64,000 bases of DNA. It comes from Nocardiopsis_C rhodophaea. Lineage in GTDB: Bacteria > Actinomycetota > Actinomycetes > Streptosporangiales > Streptosporangiaceae. The stretch covers positions 1 to 64,000 of the forward strand of contig NZ_BAAAPC010000020.1 in the NCBI RefSeq assembly GCF_039530945.1, read 5' to 3'. The notes under the pieces are model-generated. The model searched no databases. It was not told the DNA's origin and worked only from the letters and a program-made list of their open reading frames with translations. Of the stretch, positions 43,268 through 51,512 are shown one piece after another; position 1 is the stretch's first letter; the number at the start of each line of letters is the position of its first letter. Made by a program: the position numbers and the translations under genes.

Positions 43268-43887
43268 AAGTCAGTGAGAAAACCTGAATGGATCCGATTG
43301 TCGATGTTTTCGACGTCGGTGGTTTGCGCAGAAGCCATGATGAGTCGTGCTGTCACGGTCCGCGGGTCGGTGTCCTGCTGCGCGGTTGTCGACCCGACGG
43401 GGTTGAAGTCATAGACCAGGTCCCACTGACCGCGGTCGGACTTGAGCATCATGTAGCTGTGGGCGATGCCCTCAGGCTTGGCTGGCCCACCGTAAGACGG
43501 TGTAATCGAGGTGCTCTCGAACTTGCTGCGGGACCTTTCCTGCCAGAACGGCCCATAGGAGGTCGAGCTGCCTTCGCTTTTGACGGCTTCCAGGCCAATG
43601 CTCGCTGAGGTTTGCGAATCGGTCTCGATACCGACGACGTTGCGCGTCCACACGCCCTCATAGGTTTCGGGCTTGTAGTCGATGCGGGTATTGCGCCAGG
43701 CCGCGAAAATGCCCTAGACCGGTCCGTTGGCGTTGGCGCACAGGACCCCTTGGAAGGTGTAGGGCCCGGCGTCGCACGCCGGAGGGGCCGCGGCGGCGGG
43801 AGGGGCCGCGGCGGCGGGAGGGGCCGCCAGAACGAATGCTGTAACGGTCACGGCTGCGAGGGCTGTGATACGAGGGACGATATTCAC
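43264..43887 (-). pseudogene. Secreted protein gene with an in-frame stop
   Basis: Read through, this is a 207-residue protein. GTG 43887 starts a signal peptide (PRITALAAVTVTAFVLAAPP) with an Ala/Pro repeat, then CDAGPYTFQGVLCANANGPV, a TAG at 43716-43714, and then GIFAAWRNTRIDYKPETYEG in the same frame to the end. Two Cys near the mature N-terminus could form a disulfide. The 3' end coincides within 4 bases with the end of the IS5-type frame, so the original C-terminus may be lost. No family was recognised. A downstream in-frame GTG could yield a 129-residue non-secreted piece. Confidence 0.5.
43782..43828. repeat. 18-bp tandem repeat
   Basis: GAGGGGCCGCGGCGGCGG is present at 43782-43799 and 43800-43817, followed by an 11-base partial copy to 43828. 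In the minus-strand secreted protein it encodes repeated APPAAA at the end of the signal peptide. The unit is a multiple of three, so copy changes keep the frame. Confidence 0.85.
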
Positions 43888-44538
43888 ACAAGGATCTCTA
43901 ACGAGTGAATGACCCCGAGAAGCCTAGTAGTGCGTATCATGTGACAAAAGGTGACGAAACGACCACTTCTGGACGCGCCGAGGCATTGCCTTCTGGCATG
44001 TTGTAATGATATCGGATCATCGGATGTTGCCAACATGGCTCTTTTGGGAACTGACCTAAGTCGCATACTCGGCTACTTGGGCGTGTGATGGTGGCCGAGC
44101 GCCTGGTGTCCGCTCAGAGGGGTTGCCCAGGGCGTCTGTGGTGAGATTGCGCCCGCTGCTCCGCCTCGATCAGGGCGGGAAACGCCCGGCGCCGGCGGGG
44201 TGAGCAGGACAAGGCCGTGCCTGCGTTACCGCCAGATCATGGTGCGGCCCCGGCCCAGTCGCGCGGCGGTGTCGGCCTCGGCCGCCCTCCGTTCGGTCCT
44301 GATCGCGAACTCCTCACGTTCCTCGACCGTCAGCCGTTTGCCCGGCACCGTTTACCCCGCCCACCAGCAAGAACAATCGTGTTTGGCGCCGCGATCTCGA
44401 ACCCGCCCATAGCCCGAATTGGTACATAAATGCAGGTAAGCAATGTTTGTAAATTTTTAGAGATGACTGCTATGGTTTCGTTCCGTTGATCGCGCTTTGT
44501 GGCTGAACACGTATCATTACCCGCCGAGGATTCCCCCC
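43888..44538. other. Region between secreted-protein gene and bacteriocin genes
   Basis: It contains one weak transposase-like fragment (44226-44346, listed separately) and otherwise no supported gene. From 44420 to 44538 it is AT-rich and probably carries the promoter of the bacteriocin operon. GAGG lies 10 bases before the first precursor. Confidence 0.4.
44226..44346 (-). pseudogene. Possible IS30-type transposase fragment
   Basis: A 38-codon minus-strand stretch reads GKRLTVEEREEFAIRTERRA and then AARLGRGRTMIWR before TAA. It resembles the N-terminal helix-turn-helix of IS30-family transposases (RLTxEERE, then a regularly spaced GRGxxTI helix). It is too short to be certain. Confidence 0.35.
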
Positions 44539-44832
44539 ATGAAAATCCCTGTCAGACGTGTTGCAACGACCGCCGTTCTCGCCGTCGGCCTGACGATCGG
44601 AACTGCAAGTGCCGCTATGGCTGCCTTCGAGAAGGCCGGAGGCGGAGAGTGGACCCACGGCATTTCCAACGACACCGTCTACTCGAACTACTACCACCGT
44701 GACGTCTGCCATGGCTCCACTGCTGTGGGCACCAAGACGGTCCGCGCCGAGGCCGATGCTGGGCTCACGTCCCGGGCCAGCGCCCCTGAGGCGTGGACGA
44801 ACAACCAGACCTATTGGCGCAACACCTGCTGA
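44539..44832 (+). CDS. Lactococcin 972 family bacteriocin precursor 1
   Basis: A 97-residue secreted precursor. The Sec signal (KIPVRRVATTAVLAVGLTIG) ends near ASAAMAA, leaving a mature peptide of about 68 residues beginning FEKAGGGEWTHGISN. The family signature is seen in order: GGGxWxHG, YSNYYH, CHGSTAVGTKTVR, NNQTYWRNTC. Lactococcin 972 is a non-lantibiotic that binds lipid II and blocks septum formation. Two mature Cys (in VCHGS and at the C-terminus) are an addition to the original and could form a disulfide. ATG 44539 follows GAGG. A second precursor gene starts 14 bases downstream. Confidence 0.9.
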   Translation: MKIPVRRVATTAVLAVGLTIGTASAAMAAFEKAGGGEWTHGISNDTVYSNYYHRDVCHGSTAVGTKTVRAEADAGLTSRASAPEAWTNNQTYWRNTC

Positions 44833-44846
44833 GCCGAGGAGGATAT

Positions 44847-45146
44847 ATGAAGTCAGCTAAACGGATTTCCGTGGCCACGCTTATGGTTGCAGGCATTGTG
44901 GTCGGCTCCGCTGGTGCTGCTGCGGCCTATGAAAAGGTCGGCGGCGGTAAATGGATTCACGGAGTCAGCGGCCTCCCGCGGTCGGGGCCGGTCTGGTCGA
45001 ACTATTACCACCCCTCCACTTGCCACGGATCCACCGCCGTAGGCGTCACCACGGTGCGCGACGACGCCGAGGCTGATCTCTGGTCCGAGGCCACGACCAT
45101 TCGCGCTTTGGGTAATAACCAGACCTACTGGCGTAAAAGCTGCTGA
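44847..45146 (+). CDS. Lactococcin 972 family bacteriocin precursor 2
   Basis: A 99-residue paralogue of the preceding precursor. The signal peptide RISVATLMVAGIVVGSAGAA precedes a mature part YEKVGGGKWIHGVSG with WSNYYHPSTCHGSTAVGVTT and GNNQTYWRKSC. The two Cys and the aromatic positions are conserved, while the segment between WIHG and WSNYYH is longer by a few residues. It may be a second toxin or a two-component partner. ATG 44847 has GAGGAGG, a stronger ribosome site than that of precursor 1. Confidence 0.9.
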   Translation: MKSAKRISVATLMVAGIVVGSAGAAAAYEKVGGGKWIHGVSGLPRSGPVWSNYYHPSTCHGSTAVGVTTVRDDAEADLWSEATTIRALGNNQTYWRKSC

Positions 45147-45217
45147 TCTTCATCCGTAAAGCGGGCTCGTCGATGTGATTCCGTTGACGAGCCCCTCTTC
45201 GTTTTTCAGGACTCTTT

Positions 45218-47293
45218 GTGCCGAACCGCATTCTCGTCTTCGCCTACTCCGCCTGCGTGGCCTTCGCCGCGCTCATCGCCTTCCTGCTCGCGGCCACCGC
45301 GGAACAGACCGTCTACGTCCTAGACGACGCGGAGCTGGTGTGGATTACCCAGGACGAGGGGATCCACGACAATGACGAGGTCGCGCGCAGCGTGCAGGAG
45401 GTCGCCGACGAGTACGGCGCGGCTATCGGCTACACCATCCTGGACGTCCACGAGCCGTCTTCGCGGGCCCACATGTACCTGGCGGTCTCCGAGCCCGAAT
45501 CCCGGTACGCCAACTGGCTGGAGGAGGGCTACCCGTCCTTCAGCCGGAGCTTCACGGTCGAGACCCACCCCATCGGCGATTTCGGAGAGGTGGGTCCCAA
45601 GGGGCACTACCTGGTGTTCGGTCCTCCGGAGGCCGAGAACGCCCTGCGGGAGGCCCTGGCCGATCAGGGACTGCACGAGGCCCCGGGCACCCAGGTCACC
45701 CAGCTGTGGCACTTCTTCACCGGCGGGCACCTGTTCAACCTCGCGGCCGTGGCACTGCTGGCCAGCGTGACCGCCGTCGGCGCGGGGGTCCTGCTGGCCT
45801 CGCGCGACTACGCGGTCATGCGCCTTCAGGGCCACTCCTATGCGGCGATCCTGCGGCATGACCTGGCCAAGGTCGCCCGCCTGTACACGCTGGTGCTGCC
45901 CGCGGCCACCGCGGTCGTTCTGAGTGCTCTCGGGCTATACAACGGGTGGAACCAGCTCGGCTTCTATCTGCCCCTGGCCGGGGCGTTCCTGGGAATGCTG
46001 GCCGCGCCCTCCCTGCTGGTGCATGCCAGCGTGCTCGGCTTGGTGCACGCAACCGAAATCCTGCCCGCTCTCAAAGGGCGCATGCCCGTACGCAGCAGCA
46101 CCGCGTCCATCTATCTGGTGCGCGTACCCGTGCTGGTACTGACCCTGGTGATCGCCACCGGCCTGGTCACCGCGGCGCAGAACGCCCGCGAGCAGGCGAT
46201 CGGCCTGGATGTCTACGAGCAGTACGGGGACACCTCCCGGCCCGCCTTGAGCGCCAACTACGGCTGGTCGGACGCCGACGCGGTCGACCAGGATCTGGGG
46301 CCATGGCTGCGAAAGGTCGACAGCGACGGGGACATGGTCCTGGCTATCGACGTCTCGCCCTTCGAACTGCTGCCCGCCGACCCGACAGAGAAGCGCCCAC
46401 CCGGGCCGGACGCCCCGATCCTGATCGTCAACGACACCTACCTGGCCGAGCAGGAGGTGCTCGCCCCGTCTGGGGAGCGCTACGGGTCCGGCGAGAACAT
46501 CCGGGTCATCGTCCCGGAATCAGCCTCGCCCTACAGCGACGAGCTGGTAAACGGGCTCAGAGACAACTGGCTCGGCGTGAACAGCGGATCCGACCGAGCC
46601 TTCGACGTGGAGGCCCTGCCGTCCGCTGAGGGCCAGACCCTGTTCACCTACGGCTCGGGCGGCTTCAACGGGCCCCGATTCCTGCCGCTCATGCGTGACC
46701 CGGTGATCATCGCCCTGCCCAACGGCGAGGTGCTGTCCGACACCGCCTACGTCAACCACATGACCAGCCAGGCCACAGTGTTCCCCGACCCCGAGGTGGT
46801 CGAGAAGTTCCGCGCGGAGAACCCGAACGCCTCCCGCTACATTTCCATGGTCGAGATGCTCACCACCAGCGCGTTGAAAGAGCACGCCACCACGTTGGCC
46901 ACGCTGCGGACCGAGGCATTCAACCTCCTGGGCGCAGGCGCAGTGCTGGTGCTGACCGCAGTGGCCGCGTGCATCATCCACGTGCGTACCCGCGCCCAGA
47001 CCATTTTCGCTCGGCACATCAGCGGATGGACCTTCCTGGCCACGCACCGGCGGCTGCTGGCCGTCGAGGCCGTCATAGCGGCGGCCTTCACGGGCTGGGC
47101 CACATGGAACACCATCACAAAGCTCGCCGCTGCCAACGACCCGATGGGACTCACACCGCCGGGAGCGATGACGACAAGCGGGGCCGAACCGTTCTATGCA
47201 GCCGGGATCGCACTGATTTCGCTGGTGATCACCATCGGCGCGCTCGTCCTCTTCCACCGCCGTATCGTCCGCGAAGGCGCTTCCCAGGCTTAA
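45218..47293 (+). CDS. Bacteriocin-associated integral membrane protein (DUF1430/FtsX-like permease)
   Basis: A 691-residue permease that always accompanies lactococcin 972-type precursors. The first membrane segment is VFAYSACVAFAALIAFLLAA, followed by an extracellular domain (to about residue 160), three membrane segments, a second large extracellular domain (about 320-560) and three more segments at the C-terminus. It is thought to give immunity or to help release with the ATPase. GTG 45218 is used, with AGGA 8 bases before. The ATPase follows after 11 bases. Confidence 0.85.
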   Translation: MPNRILVFAYSACVAFAALIAFLLAATAEQTVYVLDDAELVWITQDEGIHDNDEVARSVQEVADEYGAAIGYTILDVHEPSSRAHMYLAVSEPESRYANWLEEGYPSFSRSFTVETHPIGDFGEVGPKGHYLVFGPPEAENALREALADQGLHEAPGTQVTQLWHFFTGGHLFNLAAVALLASVTAVGAGVLLASRDYAVMRLQGHSYAAILRHDLAKVARLYTLVLPAATAVVLSALGLYNGWNQLGFYLPLAGAFLGMLAAPSLLVHASVLGLVHATEILPALKGRMPVRSSTASIYLVRVPVLVLTLVIATGLVTAAQNAREQAIGLDVYEQYGDTSRPALSANYGWSDADAVDQDLGPWLRKVDSDGDMVLAIDVSPFELLPADPTEKRPPGPDAPILIVNDTYLAEQEVLAPSGERYGSGENIRVIVPESASPYSDELVNGLRDNWLGVNSGSDRAFDVEALPSAEGQTLFTYGSGGFNGPRFLPLMRDPVIIALPNGEVLSDTAYVNHMTSQATVFPDPEVVEKFRAENPNASRYISMVEMLTTSALKEHATTLATLRTEAFNLLGAGAVLVLTAVAACIIHVRTRAQTIFARHISGWTFLATHRRLLAVEAVIAAAFTGWATWNTITKLAAANDPMGLTPPGAMTTSGAEPFYAAGIALISLVITIGALVLFHRRIVREGASQA

Positions 47294-47304
47294 GGAGTCC
47301 ACGC

Positions 47305-47937
47305 ATGATCCGCACCGTCCAGCTGACCAAGTCTTTCGGTGAGCGCACCCTGTGGCGGGACGTCGACCTCACAATCCCGGCCGGGCAGATGCTCGCGCTC
47401 GTGGGGCCCTCGGGTTCGGGCAAGACCACCCTGCTCAACTGCCTCGGACTGCTGGAGCAGCCGAGCGGCGGCGCCATCCTTTACGGCGGGAAGAGACTCA
47501 CCCGCCTGGGTGCAGGGGGACGCCGCCGCTTCCGCCGCGCCCATCTGGGCTATCTGTTCCAGAACTACGCGTTGATGGAGAACGCCACCATCAAGCAGAA
47601 CCTGGACGTGGCCGGGCGCGAGCAGCAACTCCAGGCCCGGGCCCTGGAGCGCGTGGGCTTGGCAGGGCGCGAGAGGGAGAAGGTCCACCGCATGTCCGGC
47701 GGCGAGCAGCAGCGCATCGCCCTGGCCCGCCTCATGGTCAAGAGGCCCTCGCTGGTCTTGGCCGACGAGCCGACCGGGGCGCTGGACGAGGACAACGGGC
47801 GCGTAGTCATCGACACGCTGCGCCAGATGGCCGACGAGGGGTGTGCGGTCGTGGTCGCCACTCACAACGACGTCGTGCGCGACGCCTGCGATGAGGTGTT
47901 CGAGGTGCACACCCAGCGCCTCGCCGACGTCGGGTAG
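47305..47937 (+). CDS. ABC transporter ATPase of bacteriocin locus
   Basis: A 210-residue nucleotide-binding subunit of the MacB/LolD size class. Walker A is GPSGSGKTTLLNCLGLL, the signature MSGGEQQRIALARLM, Walker B SLVLADEPTGALD, with the Q-loop in YLFQNYALM and the switch His in VVATHNDVV. It pairs with the DUF1430-type permease to form an export/immunity transporter for the two bacteriocins. ATG 47305 follows TAAGGAG and lies 11 bases after the permease stop. It closes the operon. Confidence 0.9.
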   Translation: MIRTVQLTKSFGERTLWRDVDLTIPAGQMLALVGPSGSGKTTLLNCLGLLEQPSGGAILYGGKRLTRLGAGGRRRFRRAHLGYLFQNYALMENATIKQNLDVAGREQQLQARALERVGLAGREREKVHRMSGGEQQRIALARLMVKRPSLVLADEPTGALDEDNGRVVIDTLRQMADEGCAVVVATHNDVVRDACDEVFEVHTQRLADVG

Positions 47938-48112
47938 GGCGACCGCGCGCCCAGTCCTGAAGGCGGAGCCGTGGGAGGTCATGTCTCCGGGGCGCCCCTA
48001 CTCGTGGACCGACATCGATTTCTACGGTGACGTCGATAGGCAGTTGTCATTGGGAAGGAGGTGAACTCGTCCCGATGAACTGCCTAGAACCGTGGCACGT
48101 CCCGCTCCACGA

Positions 48113-48181
48113 TTACCCCGTGGGGATCCCATCCTCGGGCTCCCACAGATCCGTACGTGAAAGTCTTCCGTCATACGGCTC
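48113..48181 (-). mobile_element. Group II intron 3' remnant (domain V/VI-like)
   Basis: On the minus strand, 48181-48148 is a 34-nt segment reading GAGCCGTATGAC at its start and CACGTACGGATC at its end. This is the length and layout of domain V, with the AGC triad and lower stem GAGCCGUA/UACGGAUC (one mismatch). The next bases form GTGGG...CCCAC (to about 48113), like domain VI. The upper domain V stem is degenerate and no reverse transcriptase is seen, so it is a dead fragment. Confidence 0.55.
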
Positions 48182-48565
48182 TTGCCCCCGCTCCAGTTGT
48201 CTACTTGACTCATGTCGGTGAGCAGCTCATCCCGTTCCAGCACCGCTACCATGCTGAAGCCATGGCCGCGCGGTGCGGCATCGACCGGCCGGACTATACC
48301 GCTGAGGCCGAAGGGTGGGGCCGGTACAAGACATTCCTTAGGAACGCCACAGAGCTGGTGCGATCCAGCGGAGGGCCGATTGGCTGGCAACCGCCGGGGG
48401 ACAATCCGCGCGAAGATCCCGGTGTTGTGGCCGTGCGCGCCCGGAACGGTTGTGGTTCGGCTGGATGGCACACGCGCGGGACCGTGGATGGCACGCCCAG
48501 CGTGTTTCGGGTGCACCTAACCTTCGGGGCCGCTCCCGCAGGCCGCTACACAACAGCACAAAATT

Positions 48566-48596
48566 CCTACTGTTATAGTCCTATGCAAACAGTAGG
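48566..48596. promoter_or_regulatory. Candidate GntR operator overlapping the ribosome site
   Basis: CCTACTGTT (48566-48574) and AACAGTAGG (48588-48596) form a perfect 9-bp inverted repeat with a 13-base spacer. The right arm overlaps the AGGAGG (48594-48599) of the downstream gene and the spacer contains TATAGT, a possible -10. The arrangement fits autorepression by the GntR protein encoded second in this operon. Confidence 0.6.
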
Positions 48597-48605
48597 AGGC
48601 TTCCC

Positions 48606-49577
48606 ATGCACCCGAATCCCGACACCGGCCGCTCCGGCCGGGGGCGCCGCTGGTTGGTGGCCCTGATCCCCGTTGTCCTAATGGCAACCATCCCCTCAGC
48701 GATCGCCCTCTCCTATCAGTCGCGCATCGCCGAACAGATGTTCAAGGGCGCGGTCATGGTCTCGCTGCTGGTGGCGTTTCTCATCGGAGCGACGACGCTG
48801 GTAGCCCTGGTGAACTACCAGCGGAGCGCGGCACTGCAGCGCCAGACCGCCACCAGCAGCGCGGCCATATCCGCTCTTTTCGGCACGTACGCAACGCTGC
48901 ACGTCGTCTCGCTGGTCGACGCCCCGGCGCCCGCTGAGATCAGCTGGTTCGGACTGGCACAAGCACCCGGCTGGTTCTGGCTTCCGGGTATCGCGGTCGC
49001 GGCCGCCGTCGCGGCCCTGGCGTGGGCGCTCGGCCGGACCGAGGCGCTCCCGGTAGCGACGGAGGCGCCGCCCCTCGGCGCGCCCGCGCTCCGCCTCGCC
49101 CCACGGCAGAAGGCCATGTTCGCCGCCACGACCTGGGTTCGGGCGAACCTCCTGATGGGAGTGCCCATGGCCGCCGTGGGTCTCGCCTTGGCGGTTGTGG
49201 GCGTCACAAACAACCAGGCACTCTTCCCGGCGCTGATCTTCGCCGCTGTTGGTGTGTTGAACATCGGGCAGGCGTACGCCCAGCTGCTCATCGACGAGCG
49301 AGGCGTCACGCTCGTCATCGCGGGGATCGTACGCTCGACCACCCCCTACCAGCACATAAGCCAGGCCGACGTGTTGCCGACATCACCGCCCACCGTGTCC
49401 TTCCCGCCCTCCGGCAGCGACCGCGGTTGGGGCGCGTCTACCGGAAGGGGGCCAGCCCTCGGTCTCCGGTTGACCGACGGTCGGGCCTTCGTGTTCTCCA
49501 CCGGGGAGGCCGAGATGGCGGCCGGTCTGGTCAACGGCTACCTGCACCGGGAGCGGAACCATGCTGATCACGATTGA
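48606..49577 (+). CDS. Membrane protein linked to a GntR regulator
   Basis: A 323-residue protein with about six hydrophobic segments (for example WLVALIPVVLMATIPSAIAL, VMVSLLVAFLIGATTLVALV and FWLPGIAVAAAVAALAWALG), then a C-terminal cytoplasmic PH-like part of about 90 residues (RGVTLVIAGIVRSTTPYQHI). It resembles DUF1648-type membrane proteins that partner YtrA-like GntR repressors in cell-envelope stress operons. ATG 48606 has AGGAGG. Its last 17 bases overlap the GntR gene. The function is unknown. Confidence 0.65.
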   Translation: MHPNPDTGRSGRGRRWLVALIPVVLMATIPSAIALSYQSRIAEQMFKGAVMVSLLVAFLIGATTLVALVNYQRSAALQRQTATSSAAISALFGTYATLHVVSLVDAPAPAEISWFGLAQAPGWFWLPGIAVAAAVAALAWALGRTEALPVATEAPPLGAPALRLAPRQKAMFAATTWVRANLLMGVPMAAVGLALAVVGVTNNQALFPALIFAAVGVLNIGQAYAQLLIDERGVTLVIAGIVRSTTPYQHISQADVLPTSPPTVSFPPSGSDRGWGASTGRGPALGLRLTDGRAFVFSTGEAEMAAGLVNGYLHRERNHADHD

Positions 49578-49911
49578 TCCGACGTCCTCCCAGCCTCTCG
49601 CCGACCAGGTCGCGGCATCGGTCCGGGCCGCGCTTTCCCGGGGGACCGCGCATCCCGGCGATAAGCTTCCCTCGGCCCGGACTGTGGCCTCCGCGCTCCA
49701 GATCAACCTGCACACGGTGCTCCGCGGCTACCAACAGCTCCGCGACGAGGGCCTCGTCGAACTCCGCCGCGGGCGAGCAGCGGTGATCATTGCCTCCGGC
49801 AGCCACCCCGGGCTGACCGACGCTGCCCGGGCGTTCGCCGAAGCGGTCCGGCTTCTCGGAGCCACCGAGGAGGAGGCCACCGAGGCGTTCCGCAAGGCCA
49901 TGCGTGACTGA
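49561..49911 (+). CDS. GntR-family regulator, YtrA subfamily
   Basis: A 116-residue short GntR protein with only the winged-helix (LADQVAASVRAALSRGTAHP, then LPSARTVASALQINLHTVLR) and a small C-terminal dimer helix, the mark of the YtrA subfamily. These repress their own operon, often with transporter or membrane-protein genes, in response to envelope-acting antibiotics. It overlaps the membrane-protein gene, so both are co-translated. The palindrome at 48566-48596 is its probable target. Confidence 0.85.
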   Translation: MLITIDPTSSQPLADQVAASVRAALSRGTAHPGDKLPSARTVASALQINLHTVLRGYQQLRDEGLVELRRGRAAVIIASGSHPGLTDAARAFAEAVRLLGATEEEATEAFRKAMRD

Positions 49912-50559
49912 CGTCGCTCGTTCTACGCGCCTGCGTAACTGGGCGGCCGATACGTGAGGCGTGGGCGCCCTGCGCCGAACCGGTGCACCGCCAGTCTGGT
50001 ATCCGAACGCATGCAGCGGATGGGGGACTGGTCAGTGCATGGCGGCGATCTCTCGCGGTGCCCCCTCCCGCTCGACCGAGCGTTGACCACCGGCCGTGCC
50101 CCCACCGGGGTGGATGAAAAGTCAACCCGTCTGGGCAGTCGGGGCTGGTGGCGTCTGGGATGGTACTGGCCGGAGCGCTGGTACTCGGCTTGACCGCGAC
50201 GCTCCCGCTCGGGCACTCCTCGGCTCGCTCTTCAACCAGCTCCCGAAGCCGAGGCTTTTTGTCACTGGGGCTGCGTCGCGGGCTCGACCCGGTCGAGGGC
50301 GGTCCGTCGCTCCCCTCTGCAGCTCGACGTGCGGTCGGGAGAGCCGTGTCAACCGCAGGGGGTGCTTGAGCGGCAGATGTCCGAGGACGCGGCCGCCGAT
50401 CTGGTGCGCAGATCGCGCTGGCTCGTTCGGCTGCTCTCCTGGGCAGCGGCCGCGCGTCGACGGTACCGCGGGCCGCGAGGACTGATCGGACGCGTGGCCC
50501 GGTCGCTCGGCGCTGTGGTCGCTGGGATCCCGGCGTACCAGGGGTCGTAGACTCCCGCT
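49912..50559. other. Gene-free stretch of about 650 bases
   Basis: Several long open frames exist on both strands, as expected at this GC content, but none shows a family signature, ribosome site or consistent third-position bias that I can support. It may hold decayed coding DNA and the promoter of the HNH gene. Confidence 0.35.
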
Positions 50560-51462
50560 GTGGATTGGGTTGAGCGCATTTCCGGGATCAAGCGATGGTC
50601 GCGTGGCGGGTACCGGGCTCCGCACAAGCCGTTGCTGATCCTGTACGCCCTTGGCCGATTTCAAGCGCGGGGGGATGAGCCCATCCCGTACAGGACGGCC
50701 GAGGAGCACCTGAAGCGGCTGCTCGATGAGTTCGGCCCGTCGACGGGGTCGACGCCCGCCTATCCGTTCCACCACCTGACCAACGACGGCCTGTGGATCG
50801 TGGACACGGCTCAGGACCGCGGATCACCCGGGCCCTATGTCACTCGGCTGCGGGAGAGCGACGCGCGGGGGCGGCTTGCTCCGGAGCTCGTCGCCGCGCT
50901 ACGTGACGATCCGCAGTTGCTTGCGCAGATCGCGCGGTCGCTGCTGGACGCCAACTTCGCTCCGTCGCTGCATGCCGACATCTGCATGCTCGCCGGGCTG
51001 CGTCTGGAAGCGGTGGAGGTCCCGGCGCAGGGGGCTCAGCAGCACTCAGGGGAGCCGCGGGATCCCGCGTTTCGGGACGGGGTGCTCGTCGCCTATGAGT
51101 ACCAATGCGCGTTCTGCGGCTACGACGGCTGGCTCGACCGCACGTCCGTCGGCTTGGAGGCCGCCCATGTGCAGTGGTGGGCGTTTGGCGGGCCCGACCG
51201 GATGGGCAATGGGCTGTGCCTGTGCTCGCTGCACCACAAGCTGTTCGACAAAGGGGTGCTCGGGCTGACCGACGAGCACGCGATCACTGTCTCGGTGAAG
51301 TTCGTAGGGCGCTCCAGCAGCGCGGAGGACTTGGTGCTGGCACTCAACGGGCGTCCCGCCATCGCGCCGCAGGCCGGTTTTCCCACCGTCGAGCTGGAGC
51401 GCATCGAGTGGCACCGGCGTCAGGTCTTTCGCGAGCCCGCACGTCACGCGACCGCCGCGTAG
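50560..51462 (+). CDS. Type IV restriction endonuclease, phosphorothioate-DNA binding (SBD-HNH)
   Basis: A 300-residue protein. The N-terminal sulfur-binding domain shows APHKPLLILYALGRF (about residues 20-34) and YPFHHLTNDGLWIV, as in ScoMcrA/SprMcrA. The C-terminal HNH nuclease has Cys183-x2-Cys186, LEAAHVQWWAFGGPD with the catalytic His203, then LCLCSLHHKLFDKG. Such enzymes cut DNA carrying Dnd-type phosphorothioate marks and so exclude foreign modified DNA. No dnd modification genes are in the window, which fits a host that lacks the mark. GTG 50560 is the start; no strong ribosome site is seen. Confidence 0.82.
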   Translation: MDWVERISGIKRWSRGGYRAPHKPLLILYALGRFQARGDEPIPYRTAEEHLKRLLDEFGPSTGSTPAYPFHHLTNDGLWIVDTAQDRGSPGPYVTRLRESDARGRLAPELVAALRDDPQLLAQIARSLLDANFAPSLHADICMLAGLRLEAVEVPAQGAQQHSGEPRDPAFRDGVLVAYEYQCAFCGYDGWLDRTSVGLEAAHVQWWAFGGPDRMGNGLCLCSLHHKLFDKGVLGLTDEHAITVSVKFVGRSSSAEDLVLALNGRPAIAPQAGFPTVELERIEWHRRQVFREPARHATAA

Positions 51463-51512
51463 GCCCGCTTCCCCCACGGCGGATGCCGTGAACGAGCGGG
51501 CCCGAACCACGC

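Larger units (their letters stand above)
47938..48605. other. Gap after bacteriocin operon, with intron remnant and operator
   Basis: No supported protein gene. It contains the group II intron-like remnant (48113-48181) and the palindrome 48566-48596, listed separately. A plus-strand open frame (48157-48666) overlaps both and has no recognisable product. Confidence 0.4.

Noticed and set aside
48157..48666. Plus-strand open frame after the bacteriocin operon
   Set aside because: It overlaps the intron-like relic, the palindromic operator and the start of the next gene, and has no recognisable domain.
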